Assembly: GCF_014842975.1 (NCBI RefSeq)
Contig: NZ_JACYXK010000020.1
Location: 62,001 to 126,000, forward strand
Source: Rhodanobacter sp. DHB23
GTDB lineage: Bacteria; Pseudomonadota; Gammaproteobacteria; Xanthomonadales; Rhodanobacteraceae
Direction of reading: 5' to 3'
Length of the DNA: 64,000 bases
A program made the position numbers and the translations under genes. The notes under the pieces were generated by a model that saw nothing but the letters and a program-made list of their open reading frames with translations, ran no database searches and was not told the DNA's origin. Of the stretch, positions 17,642-25,894 are shown in pieces (positions within the stretch are counted from its first letter, which is position 1; the number at the start of each line of letters is the position of its first letter).

Positions 17642-19195
17642 ATGGCCACCACCCCTGAAAACGCCGCCCCGCTGAAGCCGCTGCACGGCGGCCCGCTGGC
17701 GCTGCTCACCATCGCCGTCGCGTTCAGCACCTTCATGGAGGTGCTGGACATGACCATCGTCAACGTGGCCGTGCCGCACATCTCCGGCAGCCTCGGCGTG
17801 AGCGCCAGCGAAGGCACGTGGACGATCAGTTCCTACTCGCTGGCCAGCGCGATCATGCAGCCGCTCACCGGCTGGCTGGCGCGGCGCTTCGGCGAGGTGC
17901 GCACCTTCGTGGTCTCGGTGCTGCTGTTCGTGGTCTTCTCGATGCTGTGCGGCCTGGCCACCAGCATGCCGATGCTGGTGTTCGCGCGCCTGATGCAGGG
18001 CGCGGGCTCCGGCCCGATGGTTGCGCTGTCGCTGACCCTGCTGCTGACCAGCTACCCGAAGGAGAAACAGGGCATCGCCATGGCGATGTGGGCGATGACC
18101 GTGGTGGTGGCGCCGATCTTCGGCCCGATCCTGGGCGGCTGGCTCACCGACAACTTCTCGTGGCCGTGGATCTTCTACATCAACCTGCCGGTGGGCCTGG
18201 CCGCGGCGGTCATCACCTGGTCGATCCTGCACAAGCGCGAGACGAAGACGGTCAAGGCGCCGATCGACGCGGTGGGCCTGCTGCTGCTGGTGGCCGGCGT
18301 GGGCTGCCTGCAGTTCATGCTGGACAACGGCAACGACCACGACTGGTTCGCCTCGCCGCTGATCCTCACGCTGGGCCTGGTCGCGCTGGTCTGCCTCACT
18401 TTCCTGGTGGTGTGGGAAATCCACGCCAAGCACCCGGTGATCGACCTTTCGCTGTTCAAGCAGCGCAACTTCACCGTGGGCGTGGTGGCGCTGACGCTGG
18501 GCATGTTCGCGTTCTTCGGCATCAACGTGGTGTTCCCGCTGTGGCTGCAGCTCGACCTGGGCTACACCGCCACCTGGGCGGGCCTGGCTACCGCGCCGGT
18601 CGGCGTGCTGGCCTTCCTGCTGTCGCCGATCCTGGGTAAGAACATGCACCGGCTGGACCTGCGCTCGGTGGTGACCTTCGCCTTCATCGTCTTCGCGTTC
18701 ACCTCGTACTGGTTCGCCGGCTTCGACAGCAACGCCTCGTTCGGCACGCTGGTGGTGCCGCGCTTCGTGATGGGCATGGCCATCCCCTGCTTCTTCATCC
18801 CGCTGAACCAGATCTACCTGTCCGGCCTGCCCGCCTCGGAGATCGCCAGCGCCTCGGGCCTGTCCAACTTCTGCCGCACCATGGGCTCCAGCATGTCCAC
18901 CGCGATCACGGTGACGCTGTGGCAGCACCGCGGCGAGCTGCACCATGCCAACCTCACCGAGGACGTCAGCAACGCCAACCCCGCGGCCGCGCAGTTCCTG
19001 CAGGGCCTGGCCCAGCACGGCATGCCGCACACGCAGAGCCTGGGCCTGATCGACCAGCTGGTGAACCGCGAGGCGCTCACCCTGGCGGTGAACGACGTGT
19101 TCTGGGGCTGCGCGGTGCTGTTCGTGCTGCTGATCCCCATCCTGTGGTTCGCCAAGCCTCCGTTCGGCAGCGCCGGCGGGGCGGTCGGCCACTAA
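17642..19195 (+). CDS. emrB: EmrB-type multidrug transporter (MFS, DHA2)
   Basis: Proton-driven drug exporter of the major facilitator superfamily with 14 predicted helices. The 517-residue protein shows MEVLDMTIVNVAVPHISGSL (motif D1 of the DHA2 family), GWLARRFGEVRTF, ARLMQGAGSGPMVALSLTLL and PIFGPILGGWLTDNFSWPWI. ATG at 17642 (MATTPENAAP) is chosen; the reading frame upstream is in the repeat. The stop codon is followed immediately by copy B of the palindromic element. Confidence 0.95.
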   Translation: MATTPENAAPLKPLHGGPLALLTIAVAFSTFMEVLDMTIVNVAVPHISGSLGVSASEGTWTISSYSLASAIMQPLTGWLARRFGEVRTFVVSVLLFVVFSMLCGLATSMPMLVFARLMQGAGSGPMVALSLTLLLTSYPKEKQGIAMAMWAMTVVVAPIFGPILGGWLTDNFSWPWIFYINLPVGLAAAVITWSILHKRETKTVKAPIDAVGLLLLVAGVGCLQFMLDNGNDHDWFASPLILTLGLVALVCLTFLVVWEIHAKHPVIDLSLFKQRNFTVGVVALTLGMFAFFGINVVFPLWLQLDLGYTATWAGLATAPVGVLAFLLSPILGKNMHRLDLRSVVTFAFIVFAFTSYWFAGFDSNASFGTLVVPRFVMGMAIPCFFIPLNQIYLSGLPASEIASASGLSNFCRTMGSSMSTAITVTLWQHRGELHHANLTEDVSNANPAAAQFLQGLAQHGMPHTQSLGLIDQLVNREALTLAVNDVFWGCAVLFVLLIPILWFAKPPFGSAGGAVGH

Positions 19196-19463
19196 AGAGC
19201 CTGTTCCATATCTCCACGTGGCCCGCGTTGCCCATGAATGGCCGCCAGGTGGTCGTGCGCGGCGTAGCGCCTGCCTGACTGGCAGATCAAGCCGCACGCT
19301 GCCGCATGGTGGCCATTCATGGGCAACCCTATGGGCCGAGTCTGTTTGCCCACATGCCGGCGTCATCACTCGGTCGTGGACGGACGTCCACTCCTTCGTT
19401 CTTCCTTAGCCTGCGCGCAAACAGCTTCCGGCGCGGGCCACGTGGAGATATGGAACAGGCTCT
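19196..19463. repeat. Palindromic dispersed element, copy B (best preserved)
   Basis: 268 bp beginning on the base after the emrB stop. The terminal inverted repeats match perfectly over 32 bp; they begin AGAGCCTGTTCCATATCTCC and end GGAGATATGGAACAGGCTCT. Inside, hairpin I has perfect 17-bp arms GTTGCCCATGAATGGCC/GGCCATTCATGGGCAAC with apical CTGCC/GGCAG, and hairpin II has CTGTTTGC/GCAAACAG around GTGGACG-GA-CGTCCAC. No transposase is encoded, and no target-site duplication is evident. Confidence 0.9.
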
Positions 19464-19594
19464 GGGCCGCCGTTTGCTGCAGACCACCGTGTCGCACATC
19501 GCGGCGCCACGGCCATCGCGGAGCAGACCAATTTCCGGACATGCATGCCAGTGGTCTACTGGTGCGGCGCAATATCTTCTGCTAGTTTCGCCGC

Positions 19595-20080
19595 ATGGCA
19601 CAAAACAAACGCACCATCAAGAAGTATCCGAACCGTCGGCTCTACGACACCGAGATCTCCAGCTACATCACGCTGGAAGAGGTGCGCCAGCTGGTGCTGG
19701 ACAACGAGGACTTCGAAGTCCGCGATGCCAAGACCGGCGAGGATCTGACCCGCTCCGTGCTGCTGCAGATCATCTCCGAGCACGAGGAGAAGGGGCAGCC
19801 GATGCTGTCGCCCCAACTGCTCAGCCAGATCATCCGCTTCTACGGCGACTCGCTGCAGGGCTTCATGGGTCCGTACCTGGAACGCAGCCTGCAGGTCTTC
19901 CTCGACCAGCAGCAGCAGTTCCGCACCCAGCTCAACAGCCTGATGGGCCAGACCCCGTGGGCGATGGTGAACGAGCTGACCGAGCGCAACATGGATGCGT
20001 GGAAGACCATGCAGCGCGGCCTGCTCGACGCCGCCGCGCAGATCACCCCGCCAGGCGGCCGCGGCAAGAAACCCGGCTGA
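19595..20080 (+). CDS. phaR: Polyhydroxyalkanoate synthesis repressor PhaR
   Basis: Represses phasin and PHA genes and binds PHA granules. The 161-residue protein has the N-terminal DNA/PHB-binding domain (KKYPNRRLYDTEISSYITL) and the PHB accumulation regulatory domain (LLSQIIRFYGDSLQGFMGPY), then a Gln-rich helix and the basic end GRGKKPG. Length is typical. phaB follows on the same strand after a terminator and a tandem repeat. Confidence 0.95.
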   Translation: MAQNKRTIKKYPNRRLYDTEISSYITLEEVRQLVLDNEDFEVRDAKTGEDLTRSVLLQIISEHEEKGQPMLSPQLLSQIIRFYGDSLQGFMGPYLERSLQVFLDQQQQFRTQLNSLMGQTPWAMVNELTERNMDAWKTMQRGLLDAAAQITPPGGRGKKPG

Positions 20081-20102
20081 TCCCCTCCATCCAGTTCATC
20101 CA

Positions 20103-20133
20103 CGCGCCGCCTCGAGCGGCGCGTTTTATTTTG
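20103..20133 (+). terminator. Intrinsic terminator of phaR
   Basis: Stem CGCGCCGC/GCGGCGCG with loop CTCGA followed by TTTTATTTT, 23 bases after the phaR stop. Confidence 0.9.
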
Positions 20134-20136
20134 AAG

Positions 20137-20258
20137 AGTGCGGCCATGGATGGCCGCCCGTGTGATTCATGCGGTCAGGGACGATCGCAAAGATATTGAA
20201 AGTGCGGCCACGGATGGCCGCCCGTGTGATTTAAGCGATCAAGGACGATCGCAAAAAC
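20137..20258. repeat. Tandem repeat, two 64-base units, before phaB
   Basis: Unit 1 starts at 20137 and unit 2 at 20201 (AGTGCGGCCA, GGATGGCCGCCCGTGTGATT, ACGATCGCAAA shared). Each unit holds the short hairpin CGGCCA..TGGCCG and ends in GATCGCAAA, which recurs once more at 20267-20275. The duplication separates phaR from phaB and could be a regulatory site array. Confidence 0.8.
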
Positions 20259-20288
20259 ACCGCCCGATCGCAAAGCAACGGAAACCCC

Positions 20289-21047
20289 ATGAACGCACCT
20301 GTCACCTCCCGCCTGGCCCTGGTCACCGGCGGCCTCGGCGGCCTCGGCGCCGAAATCTGCCGCCAACTGGCGCAGGCCGGCCGCCGCGTGATCGCCGCGG
20401 ACCTGCCCGCCAGCGAAACCCGCCTTGCCGCCTTCCGGGAAGCCACTGCCGCATTCGGCGACGCCATCCGCTACGAACCGATGGACGTCAGCGACCACTC
20501 GGCCTGCGCGGCGGTGATCGGCCGCCACGAGCGCGAGCACGGTGGCGTGGACATCCTGGTCAACGCCGCCGGCATCACCCGTGACGCCAGCCTGCGCAAG
20601 ATGACGCCGGCGCAATGGCACGACCTGATGCGCGTGAACCTCGACGGGGTGTTCAACACCAGCCATGCCGTGCTGGAAGGCATGACCGCGCGCGGCTTCG
20701 GCCGCATCGTCAACATCAGCTCGGTGAATGGCCAGACCGGCCAGTTCGGCCAGGCCAACTACTCCGCCGCCAAGGCCGGCGTGCACGGCTTCAGCATGGC
20801 GCTGGCGCGCGAGACCGCGCGCAAGGGCGTCACCGTCAACACCGTCTCGCCCGGCTACTGCGACACGCCGATGGTGGCTGCGGTGCCCGCCGAGATCCGC
20901 GCCCAGATCATCGCCGGCATCCCGGTGGGCCGGCTGGGCCAGCCCGCCGACATCGCCCGCGCCGTGACCTTCCTCACGGCCGACGACGCGGGTTACCTCA
21001 CCGGCGTCAACCTGCCGGTGAACGGCGGGTATTTCATGAGCTTCTGA
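20289..21047 (+). CDS. phaB: Acetoacetyl-CoA reductase
   Basis: NADPH-dependent reduction of acetoacetyl-CoA to (R)-3-hydroxybutyryl-CoA in PHB synthesis. The 252-residue short-chain dehydrogenase has TGGLGGLG (cofactor loop), NAAGITRD, NISSVNGQTGQFGQ with the catalytic Ser, YSAAK with Tyr and Lys, and SPGYCDTPMV, which is typical of PhaB. The proximity of PhaR supports the assignment over FabG. No phaC or phaA is in the window. Confidence 0.9.
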   Translation: MNAPVTSRLALVTGGLGGLGAEICRQLAQAGRRVIAADLPASETRLAAFREATAAFGDAIRYEPMDVSDHSACAAVIGRHEREHGGVDILVNAAGITRDASLRKMTPAQWHDLMRVNLDGVFNTSHAVLEGMTARGFGRIVNISSVNGQTGQFGQANYSAAKAGVHGFSMALARETARKGVTVNTVSPGYCDTPMVAAVPAEIRAQIIAGIPVGRLGQPADIARAVTFLTADDAGYLTGVNLPVNGGYFMSF

Positions 21048-21123
21048 GGCGCATAGCGCGGCGCGTATTGCAGTCGCGCGCCGCTTGCGGAACAGTGGGC
21101 GGACCACTTTCCCGGTACGCGAC

Positions 21124-22533
21124 ATGACGCAAGCTACTCGCATCACCCTCATCGGCGGCGGCCTGGTCGGCGCCCTGCTGGCGCGGCAACTGGCACAGCA
21201 CGGCTTTGCGGTGGAGGTGTTCGAGAAGCGGCCCGACCCGCGCCGTGCGGGTTTCCTCGGCGGGCGTTCGATCAACCTCGCGCTGGCCGAACGCGGCCTG
21301 CAGGCGCTGCGCACGGCGGGACTGGCCGACGAGGTGCTGCGACGCGCGGTGATGATGCGCGGGCGCATGGTGCATGCGCACGGCAGTGCCAGCGGCCTGC
21401 AGCGCTACGGCGTGGACGACAGCGAGGTGATCTGGTCGGTGTCGCGCGGCGCGCTGAACATGCTGCTGCTGGATGCCGCCGAAGTGTCCGGCGTGCGTTT
21501 CCATTTCGGCCAGTCGCTGCTGGGCGCGGATTTCGACCGGTGCCGCATCCGGCTGGCCGACGAGGCCGGCACGGCGCGCGAGCACGATGCCGGCCTGCTG
21601 ATCGGCGCCGACGGTGCGGGTTCGATGCTGCGCGCGGCGATGAACGCCCATGCGCCGCTGGGCGAGCGCATCGAACCGCTAGGCCACGGCTACAAGGAGC
21701 TGGAGATACCCAACGCCGGCACCCTTCCGCCCGCACTGGTGCAACAGTCCGGCGGCGCAGGCCATTTCGCGCTGGAGCCGCATGCACTGCACATCTGGCC
21801 GCGCGGCGGCTACATGTGCATCGCGCTGCCGAACGCCGAGGGCAGTTTCACGGTGACGCTGTTCCTGCCCGCGCAAGGCGCGCATCCCAGTTTCGCCACC
21901 CTGCCCGATGCTGCGGCGGCGCGCGCGTTCTTCGCCGCGGACTTCCCCGACCTGCTGCCGCTGATCCCGCGCTTCGACGCGGACTACGCGGAGCACCCGA
22001 TGGGCACGCTCTCCACGCTGTACCTCGACCGCTGGCACCTGGACGGACGCGCCCTGCTGGTCGGCGACGCGGCGCACGCCATCGTGCCGTTCCACGGCCA
22101 GGGCATGAACTGCGGCTTCGAGGACACGGTGACGCTGACCGAGCTGCTCGCCGCCGCGCCCGGCGACAGCGCCGGCGTGTTCGCCGAGTTCCAGCGCATC
22201 CGCCAGCCCAATGCGAACGCGATCGCCACGATGGCGCTGGAGAACTACGTGGAGATGCGCGACTCGGTGGCCGACCCGCACTACCTCGCCAAACGCACGC
22301 TGGGCGCGCAGCTGGCCGAACGCGCGCCGCGACACTTCATGGCGCGCTACCGCATGGTCACCTTCACGCATCTGCCTTACAGCTACGCGCTGGAGCGGGG
22401 CCGCCTGCAGGACGCGCTGCTGGAGGAAATCCTGCGCGACGCGCCGGACGCTGGCGCCGTCGATCTCGACGCGGCGGCGCGCATGCTGCAAGCTCGGCTT
22501 TCGCTCCTGCCCGCGCCACTACGCCATGAATGA
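21124..22533 (+). CDS. kmo: Kynurenine 3-monooxygenase
   Basis: FAD-dependent hydroxylation of L-kynurenine to 3-hydroxykynurenine in tryptophan degradation or de novo NAD synthesis. The 469-residue protein has GGGLVGALLARQL (FAD-binding), FLGGRSINLALAERG (the KMO signature), LIGADGAGSMLR and LLVGDAAHAIVPFHGQGMN. ATG at 21124 (MTQATRI) is the family-like start. The next gene overlaps by 8 bases. No other kynurenine-pathway gene is in the window. Confidence 0.94.
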   Translation: MTQATRITLIGGGLVGALLARQLAQHGFAVEVFEKRPDPRRAGFLGGRSINLALAERGLQALRTAGLADEVLRRAVMMRGRMVHAHGSASGLQRYGVDDSEVIWSVSRGALNMLLLDAAEVSGVRFHFGQSLLGADFDRCRIRLADEAGTAREHDAGLLIGADGAGSMLRAAMNAHAPLGERIEPLGHGYKELEIPNAGTLPPALVQQSGGAGHFALEPHALHIWPRGGYMCIALPNAEGSFTVTLFLPAQGAHPSFATLPDAAAARAFFAADFPDLLPLIPRFDADYAEHPMGTLSTLYLDRWHLDGRALLVGDAAHAIVPFHGQGMNCGFEDTVTLTELLAAAPGDSAGVFAEFQRIRQPNANAIATMALENYVEMRDSVADPHYLAKRTLGAQLAERAPRHFMARYRMVTFTHLPYSYALERGRLQDALLEEILRDAPDAGAVDLDAAARMLQARLSLLPAPLRHE

Positions 22534-22933
22534 GTTCCTGCTCGAAGACTTCCGCAACACCACCTACCACGTGGTGCTCGACACGGTGCGCTGGGCGGCG
22601 ATCCGCATCGACCTGCCGCTGCCAGCCGAGCTGGCGGCCGTCGTCGGCGCGCGACCATGGGGCTTCATCACCGCCTGGAACCCGCAGGCCCGCCGCCGTC
22701 CCCAGGCGGAGAACCTCGCCGCGCAGCAGGCGCTGGTCGATGCCCTGGGCAAGCTGCCGGACGTCGCCGTGTATCCCGCCATCGGCGTGGGCCAGACCGG
22801 CTGGAGCGAACCCAGCCTGTTCGTGATCGGCGCCGACGTGCCCACGCTGGACGGGCTGATGCGCGAGCACGCGCAACTGTCCTACGTGCATGGCGAGGCC
22901 GACGGCCCCGCCGAACTGCGCATGCTGGGTTGA
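22526..22933 (+). CDS. DUF3293-domain protein
   Basis: A 135-residue cytoplasmic protein with the DUF3293 pattern: WGFITAWNPQARRRPQAENLAAQQAL, then YPAIGVGQTGWSEPSLFVIG. Function is unknown for the family. It overlaps the kmo stop by 8 bases and precedes ccmA by 64 bases, so it lies within the same transcription unit. Confidence 0.85.
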   Translation: MNEFLLEDFRNTTYHVVLDTVRWAAIRIDLPLPAELAAVVGARPWGFITAWNPQARRRPQAENLAAQQALVDALGKLPDVAVYPAIGVGQTGWSEPSLFVIGADVPTLDGLMREHAQLSYVHGEADGPAELRMLG

Positions 22934-22997
22934 GCGGCTCTGCAGCGGCAGCCCGCCGCATGGACAAGCTCGCCGGCCATTGCGGAGAATGCGGCGG

Positions 22998-23630
22998 ATG
23001 ACCGCAGCCACCGCCACTCCCCTGCTCGAAGCGCATCGCCTGAGCTTCCACCGCCAGGACGAGCCGGTGTTCGCGCCGCTGGATTTCCGCCTGCACGCAG
23101 GCGAACTGGCCCTGGTCGAGGGCGACAACGGCAGCGGCAAGACCACCCTGCTGCGCCTGCTGGCCGGCCTGCTGCATGCGAGCGAAGGCGAATTGCGCTG
23201 GCGCGGCGAACCGCTGCAACGCGACGCCTGCGCGAACGAGATCCTGTTCCTCGGCCACCAGTTGGGCCAGAAGCACGAGTTGAGCCCGCGCGAGAACCTG
23301 GCCTTCGCCGCCGGCCTGCACGGTTGCCGCGCCGGCATCACGCCGGATGCGGTGCTGGACGAAGTGGGTCTGCGCGGTTACGAGGACGAACCGGTGCGGC
23401 GTCTTTCCGCGGGGCAGAAGAAACGCGCCGCGCTGGCACGCCTGCTGCTGCTTCCGGCCACGCTGTGGTTGCTGGACGAGCCTTACGCGAACCTCGACCG
23501 GCATGGCATTGCGCTGGTCAACCGGTTGCTGGAGCGGCACGTGGCCGACGGCGGCACCGCGCTGGTGAGCAGCCACGGCGCCGTCGGGTTCCATGGCGGG
23601 GAACCGCAGCGGATACGCATGCATGCGTAA
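22998..23630 (+). CDS. ccmA: Haem exporter ATP-binding protein CcmA
   Basis: ATPase of the CcmABC complex, which releases holo-CcmE during System I cytochrome c maturation. The 210-residue ABC protein has Walker A GDNGSGKTTLLRLLAG, FLGHQLGQKHELSPRENL (Q-loop), signature RRLSAGQKKRAALARL and Walker B LWLLDEPYANLD. The LSAGQ form of the signature is typical for CcmA. An alternative start is ATG at 22989. Confidence 0.95.
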   Translation: MTAATATPLLEAHRLSFHRQDEPVFAPLDFRLHAGELALVEGDNGSGKTTLLRLLAGLLHASEGELRWRGEPLQRDACANEILFLGHQLGQKHELSPRENLAFAAGLHGCRAGITPDAVLDEVGLRGYEDEPVRRLSAGQKKRAALARLLLLPATLWLLDEPYANLDRHGIALVNRLLERHVADGGTALVSSHGAVGFHGGEPQRIRMHA

Positions 23631-23649
23631 AGGGCCATGGTCTTTCCCT

Positions 23650-23735
23650 GCCAGCAGGCACGCGCCTTGCTCCCCTCGCCCGCTTGCGGGAGAGGGGGCG
23701 GGGGAGCGGGGCCTTTCCGCCCTTGCCGCAAGCAA
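23650..23735. repeat. CCCCTCGCCC/GGGAGAGGG palindromic repeat between ccmA and ccmB
   Basis: Contains CTCGCCCGCTTGCGGGAGAG and flanking CTCCCC/GGGGAG sequence that can fold as a hairpin. Related in sequence to repeats near 6.1, 47.5 and 53.9 kb. The 144-base gap is unusual in this operon, whose other genes overlap or nearly touch. Confidence 0.6.
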
Positions 23736-23774
23736 CAAGGCAGTTGCAGCCGTGACGTTGCCGGGTCGCATGCC

Positions 23775-24458
23775 ATGAGCGCCTCGCTCGTGCCCGCCTG
23801 CTCCGCGATGCTTCGACGCGACCTCACGCTGGCGTGGCGGCGGCGGGGGGACATGGCGATGCCGGTGCTGTATGCGGTGATCGTGGTGGTGCTGTTTCCG
23901 TTTGCGCTGGGGCCGGATCTGGCGTTGCTGCAGCGGATCGCGGGCGGCGTGGTGCTGGTGACGGTGTTGCTGGCGATGCTGCTGGCGCTGGACGGGATGT
24001 TCGCCAGCGACATCGAGGACGGCTCGCTGGAGCAACTGGTATTGGCGCCGCAGCCGCTGGCGCTGATGCTGGGCATGAAGGTCCTCGCGCACTGGCTGAC
24101 CACGGCGTTGCCGCTGATCGTGATCGCGCCGCTGCTGGCCGGCATGCTGCACCTGCCCGCGGCGGCCATGCCGGCGCTGCTGCTGGCGCTGCTGCTGGCG
24201 ACGCCGCTGCTCAGCCTGCTCGGCGCGGTGCTGGTGGCGCTGACGGCCGGCACGCGGCGCTCTGGTATGCTGCTGGCACTGATGTTGCTGCCGCTGTGCG
24301 TGCCGGTGGTGATCTTCGCGGCCGGCGCGGTGGCAGCCGCCCAAGAGGGCCTTCCGTGGGTTGCTCCGGTCGCGTGGCTGGCCGCCGCACTCATCCTCTG
24401 CGTAGTGTTGGCGCCGCTCGCCTGCGCGGCGGCCTTGCGTATTGCCCTGGATTCGTAA
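23775..24458 (+). CDS. ccmB: Haem exporter permease CcmB
   Basis: Integral membrane partner of CcmA. The 227-residue protein has six hydrophobic segments; it opens MLRRDLTLAWRRRGDMAMPVLYAVIVVVLFPFALGP, the family's conserved N-terminal region, and contains FASDIEDGSLEQLVLAPQPL. The start at 23775 (MSASLVPAC) is used because the upstream frame lies in repeat DNA. It ends 3 bases before ccmC. Confidence 0.93.
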   Translation: MSASLVPACSAMLRRDLTLAWRRRGDMAMPVLYAVIVVVLFPFALGPDLALLQRIAGGVVLVTVLLAMLLALDGMFASDIEDGSLEQLVLAPQPLALMLGMKVLAHWLTTALPLIVIAPLLAGMLHLPAAAMPALLLALLLATPLLSLLGAVLVALTAGTRRSGMLLALMLLPLCVPVVIFAAGAVAAAQEGLPWVAPVAWLAAALILCVVLAPLACAAALRIALDS

Positions 24459-24461
24459 GTC

Positions 24462-25220
24462 ATGGCCACCTGGATCCCGCTCTGGTTGCACAAGCTCGGC
24501 TCACCGCCGACGTTCTACCGTTTCGCGGGTGCGGTCATGCCGTGGGCGATGGGGCTGGCGCTGCTGTTCGGCGTCATCGGCCTGTACGGCGGGCTGGTGC
24601 TGGCGCCGCCGGATTACCAGCAGGGCGATGCCTACCGGATCATCTTCATCCACGTGCCCAGCGCGTGGATGAGCATGTTCGTCTACGCGGCGATGGGCGT
24701 GTCCGGCTTCGTCGCGCTGGTGTGGCGCATCAAGCTGGCCGAGGTGGTGGCGATGGAATCGGCGCCGATCGGCGCGGCCTTCGCCTTCATCACCCTGGTC
24801 ACCGGCTCGCTGTGGGGCAAGCCGATGTGGGGCACGTGGTGGACGTGGGATGCGCGGCTCACCTCCGAGCTGGTGCTGCTGTTCCTCTACCTTGGCGTGA
24901 TCGGGCTCTACCACGCGTTCGAGGATCGCCGCCAGGGCGCGCGCGCCGCGAGCTTCCTCGCCATCATCGGCGTCATCAACGTGCCCATCGTGCATTTCTC
25001 GGTGGTGTGGTGGAACACCCTGCACCAGGGCAGCACGGTGAACATCTTCGGCCACTCCAAGATGCCGTGGGAAATGTTGTGGCCGCTGCTGGCGATGACG
25101 CTGGCGACCAAATGCTGGTACGCGGCCAGCCTGTGCCGCCGCGCGCGCACTGACATCCTTGCACTGGAAGGCGGCAAGGACTGGGTGCGCGCGATCGCCG
25201 AGGCGGAGGGCGCCCGATGA
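24462..25220 (+). CDS. ccmC: Haem-handling protein CcmC
   Basis: Loads haem onto CcmE. The 252-residue, six-helix protein has the tryptophan-rich WWD motif WGTWWTWDARLTSELVL and conserved periplasmic His in IFIHVPSAWMS and VHFSVVWWNTLHQG. Overlaps ccmD by four bases (ATGA). Confidence 0.96.
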   Translation: MATWIPLWLHKLGSPPTFYRFAGAVMPWAMGLALLFGVIGLYGGLVLAPPDYQQGDAYRIIFIHVPSAWMSMFVYAAMGVSGFVALVWRIKLAEVVAMESAPIGAAFAFITLVTGSLWGKPMWGTWWTWDARLTSELVLLFLYLGVIGLYHAFEDRRQGARAASFLAIIGVINVPIVHFSVVWWNTLHQGSTVNIFGHSKMPWEMLWPLLAMTLATKCWYAASLCRRARTDILALEGGKDWVRAIAEAEGAR

Positions 25221-25414
25221 GCGCGCTGCAGCACTTCCTCGCGATGGGTGGCTACGCCATGTATGTGTGGCCGGCCTATGCCGTGTTCTTCGCGGTGCTG
25301 GTCGTCGACGGCGTGGCACCACGGCTGCGCCGCCGCCGCATCCTGCGCGAACTGCGCGGCCGCCTGGCGCGGCAAGCCGCGCGCGAACGCCGCCCGTCCC
25401 CTCCAGCGAACTGA
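25217..25414 (+). CDS. ccmD: Haem exporter small subunit CcmD
   Basis: A 65-residue protein with one membrane helix (YAMYVWPAYAVFFAVLVVDG) and a strongly basic C-terminal tail (RLRRRRILRELRGRLARQ), the standard CcmD plan; it stabilises the CcmABC-CcmE complex. Start overlaps the ccmC stop; ccmE follows after 6 bases. Confidence 0.92.
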   Translation: MSALQHFLAMGGYAMYVWPAYAVFFAVLVVDGVAPRLRRRRILRELRGRLARQAARERRPSPPAN

Positions 25415-25420
25415 TCCGCC

Positions 25421-25894
25421 ATGCCGATGAACCCCACTCGCAAGCGCAGGCTCACCATCGTGATCGTGGTCGCGGTTGCCGCGGCACTGGCGATCAGCCT
25501 GGTGGTGTACGCGCTGCAGCAGAACATGAACTACCTGTTCACCCCCAGCCAGGTGCAGTCGGGACAGGCGACGCAGTACAAGACCTTCCGCCTCGGCGGC
25601 ATGGTCAAGGCCGGCTCGATCCAGCGCAGCAAGGATTCACTGCAGGTCACCTTCACCGTGGTCGACGCCGGCGGCGCGATGCCGGTGGAGTACACCGGCA
25701 TCCTGCCCGACCTGTTCCGCGACAACCAGTCGGTGATCGCCACCGGGCACATGGACGGCGCGCGCTTCGTCGCCACCGAGGTATTGGCCAAGCACGACGA
25801 GACCTACATGCCGAAGGAACTGAAGGATGCGATGGCCAAGGCGCATGCGGACGCGCAGGTGAAGGAAGCCGCCGCGCAGGACAAGAGCCCATGA
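25421..25894 (+). CDS. ccmE: Cytochrome c maturation haem chaperone CcmE
   Basis: Periplasmic, membrane-anchored protein that binds haem covalently and passes it to apocytochrome c. The 157-residue protein has an N-terminal anchor (residues about 11-31), the OB-fold with [19 protein letters not shown], and the haem-binding [12 protein letters not shown], in which His is the attachment residue. Overlaps ccmF by four bases. Confidence 0.96.
   Translation: MPMNPTRKRRLTIVIVVAVAAALAISLVVYALQQNMNYLFTPSQVQSGQATQYKTFRLGGMVKAGSIQRSKDSLQVTFTVVDAGGAMPVEYTGILPDLFRDNQSVIATGHMDGARFVATEVLAKHDETYMPKELKDAMAKAHADAQVKEAAAQDKSP

Noticed and set aside
16172-19369. Open frame of over 1000 codons on the minus strand opposite emrA-emrB
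   Set aside because: It mirrors the codon structure of the real plus-strand genes in GC-rich DNA; the translation is His/Gln/Arg-rich with no domain, while emrA and emrB have clear motifs.
20289-21047. FabG (3-oxoacyl-ACP reductase)
   Set aside because: Sequence is close, but SPGYCDTPMV and location beside phaR favour PhaB.
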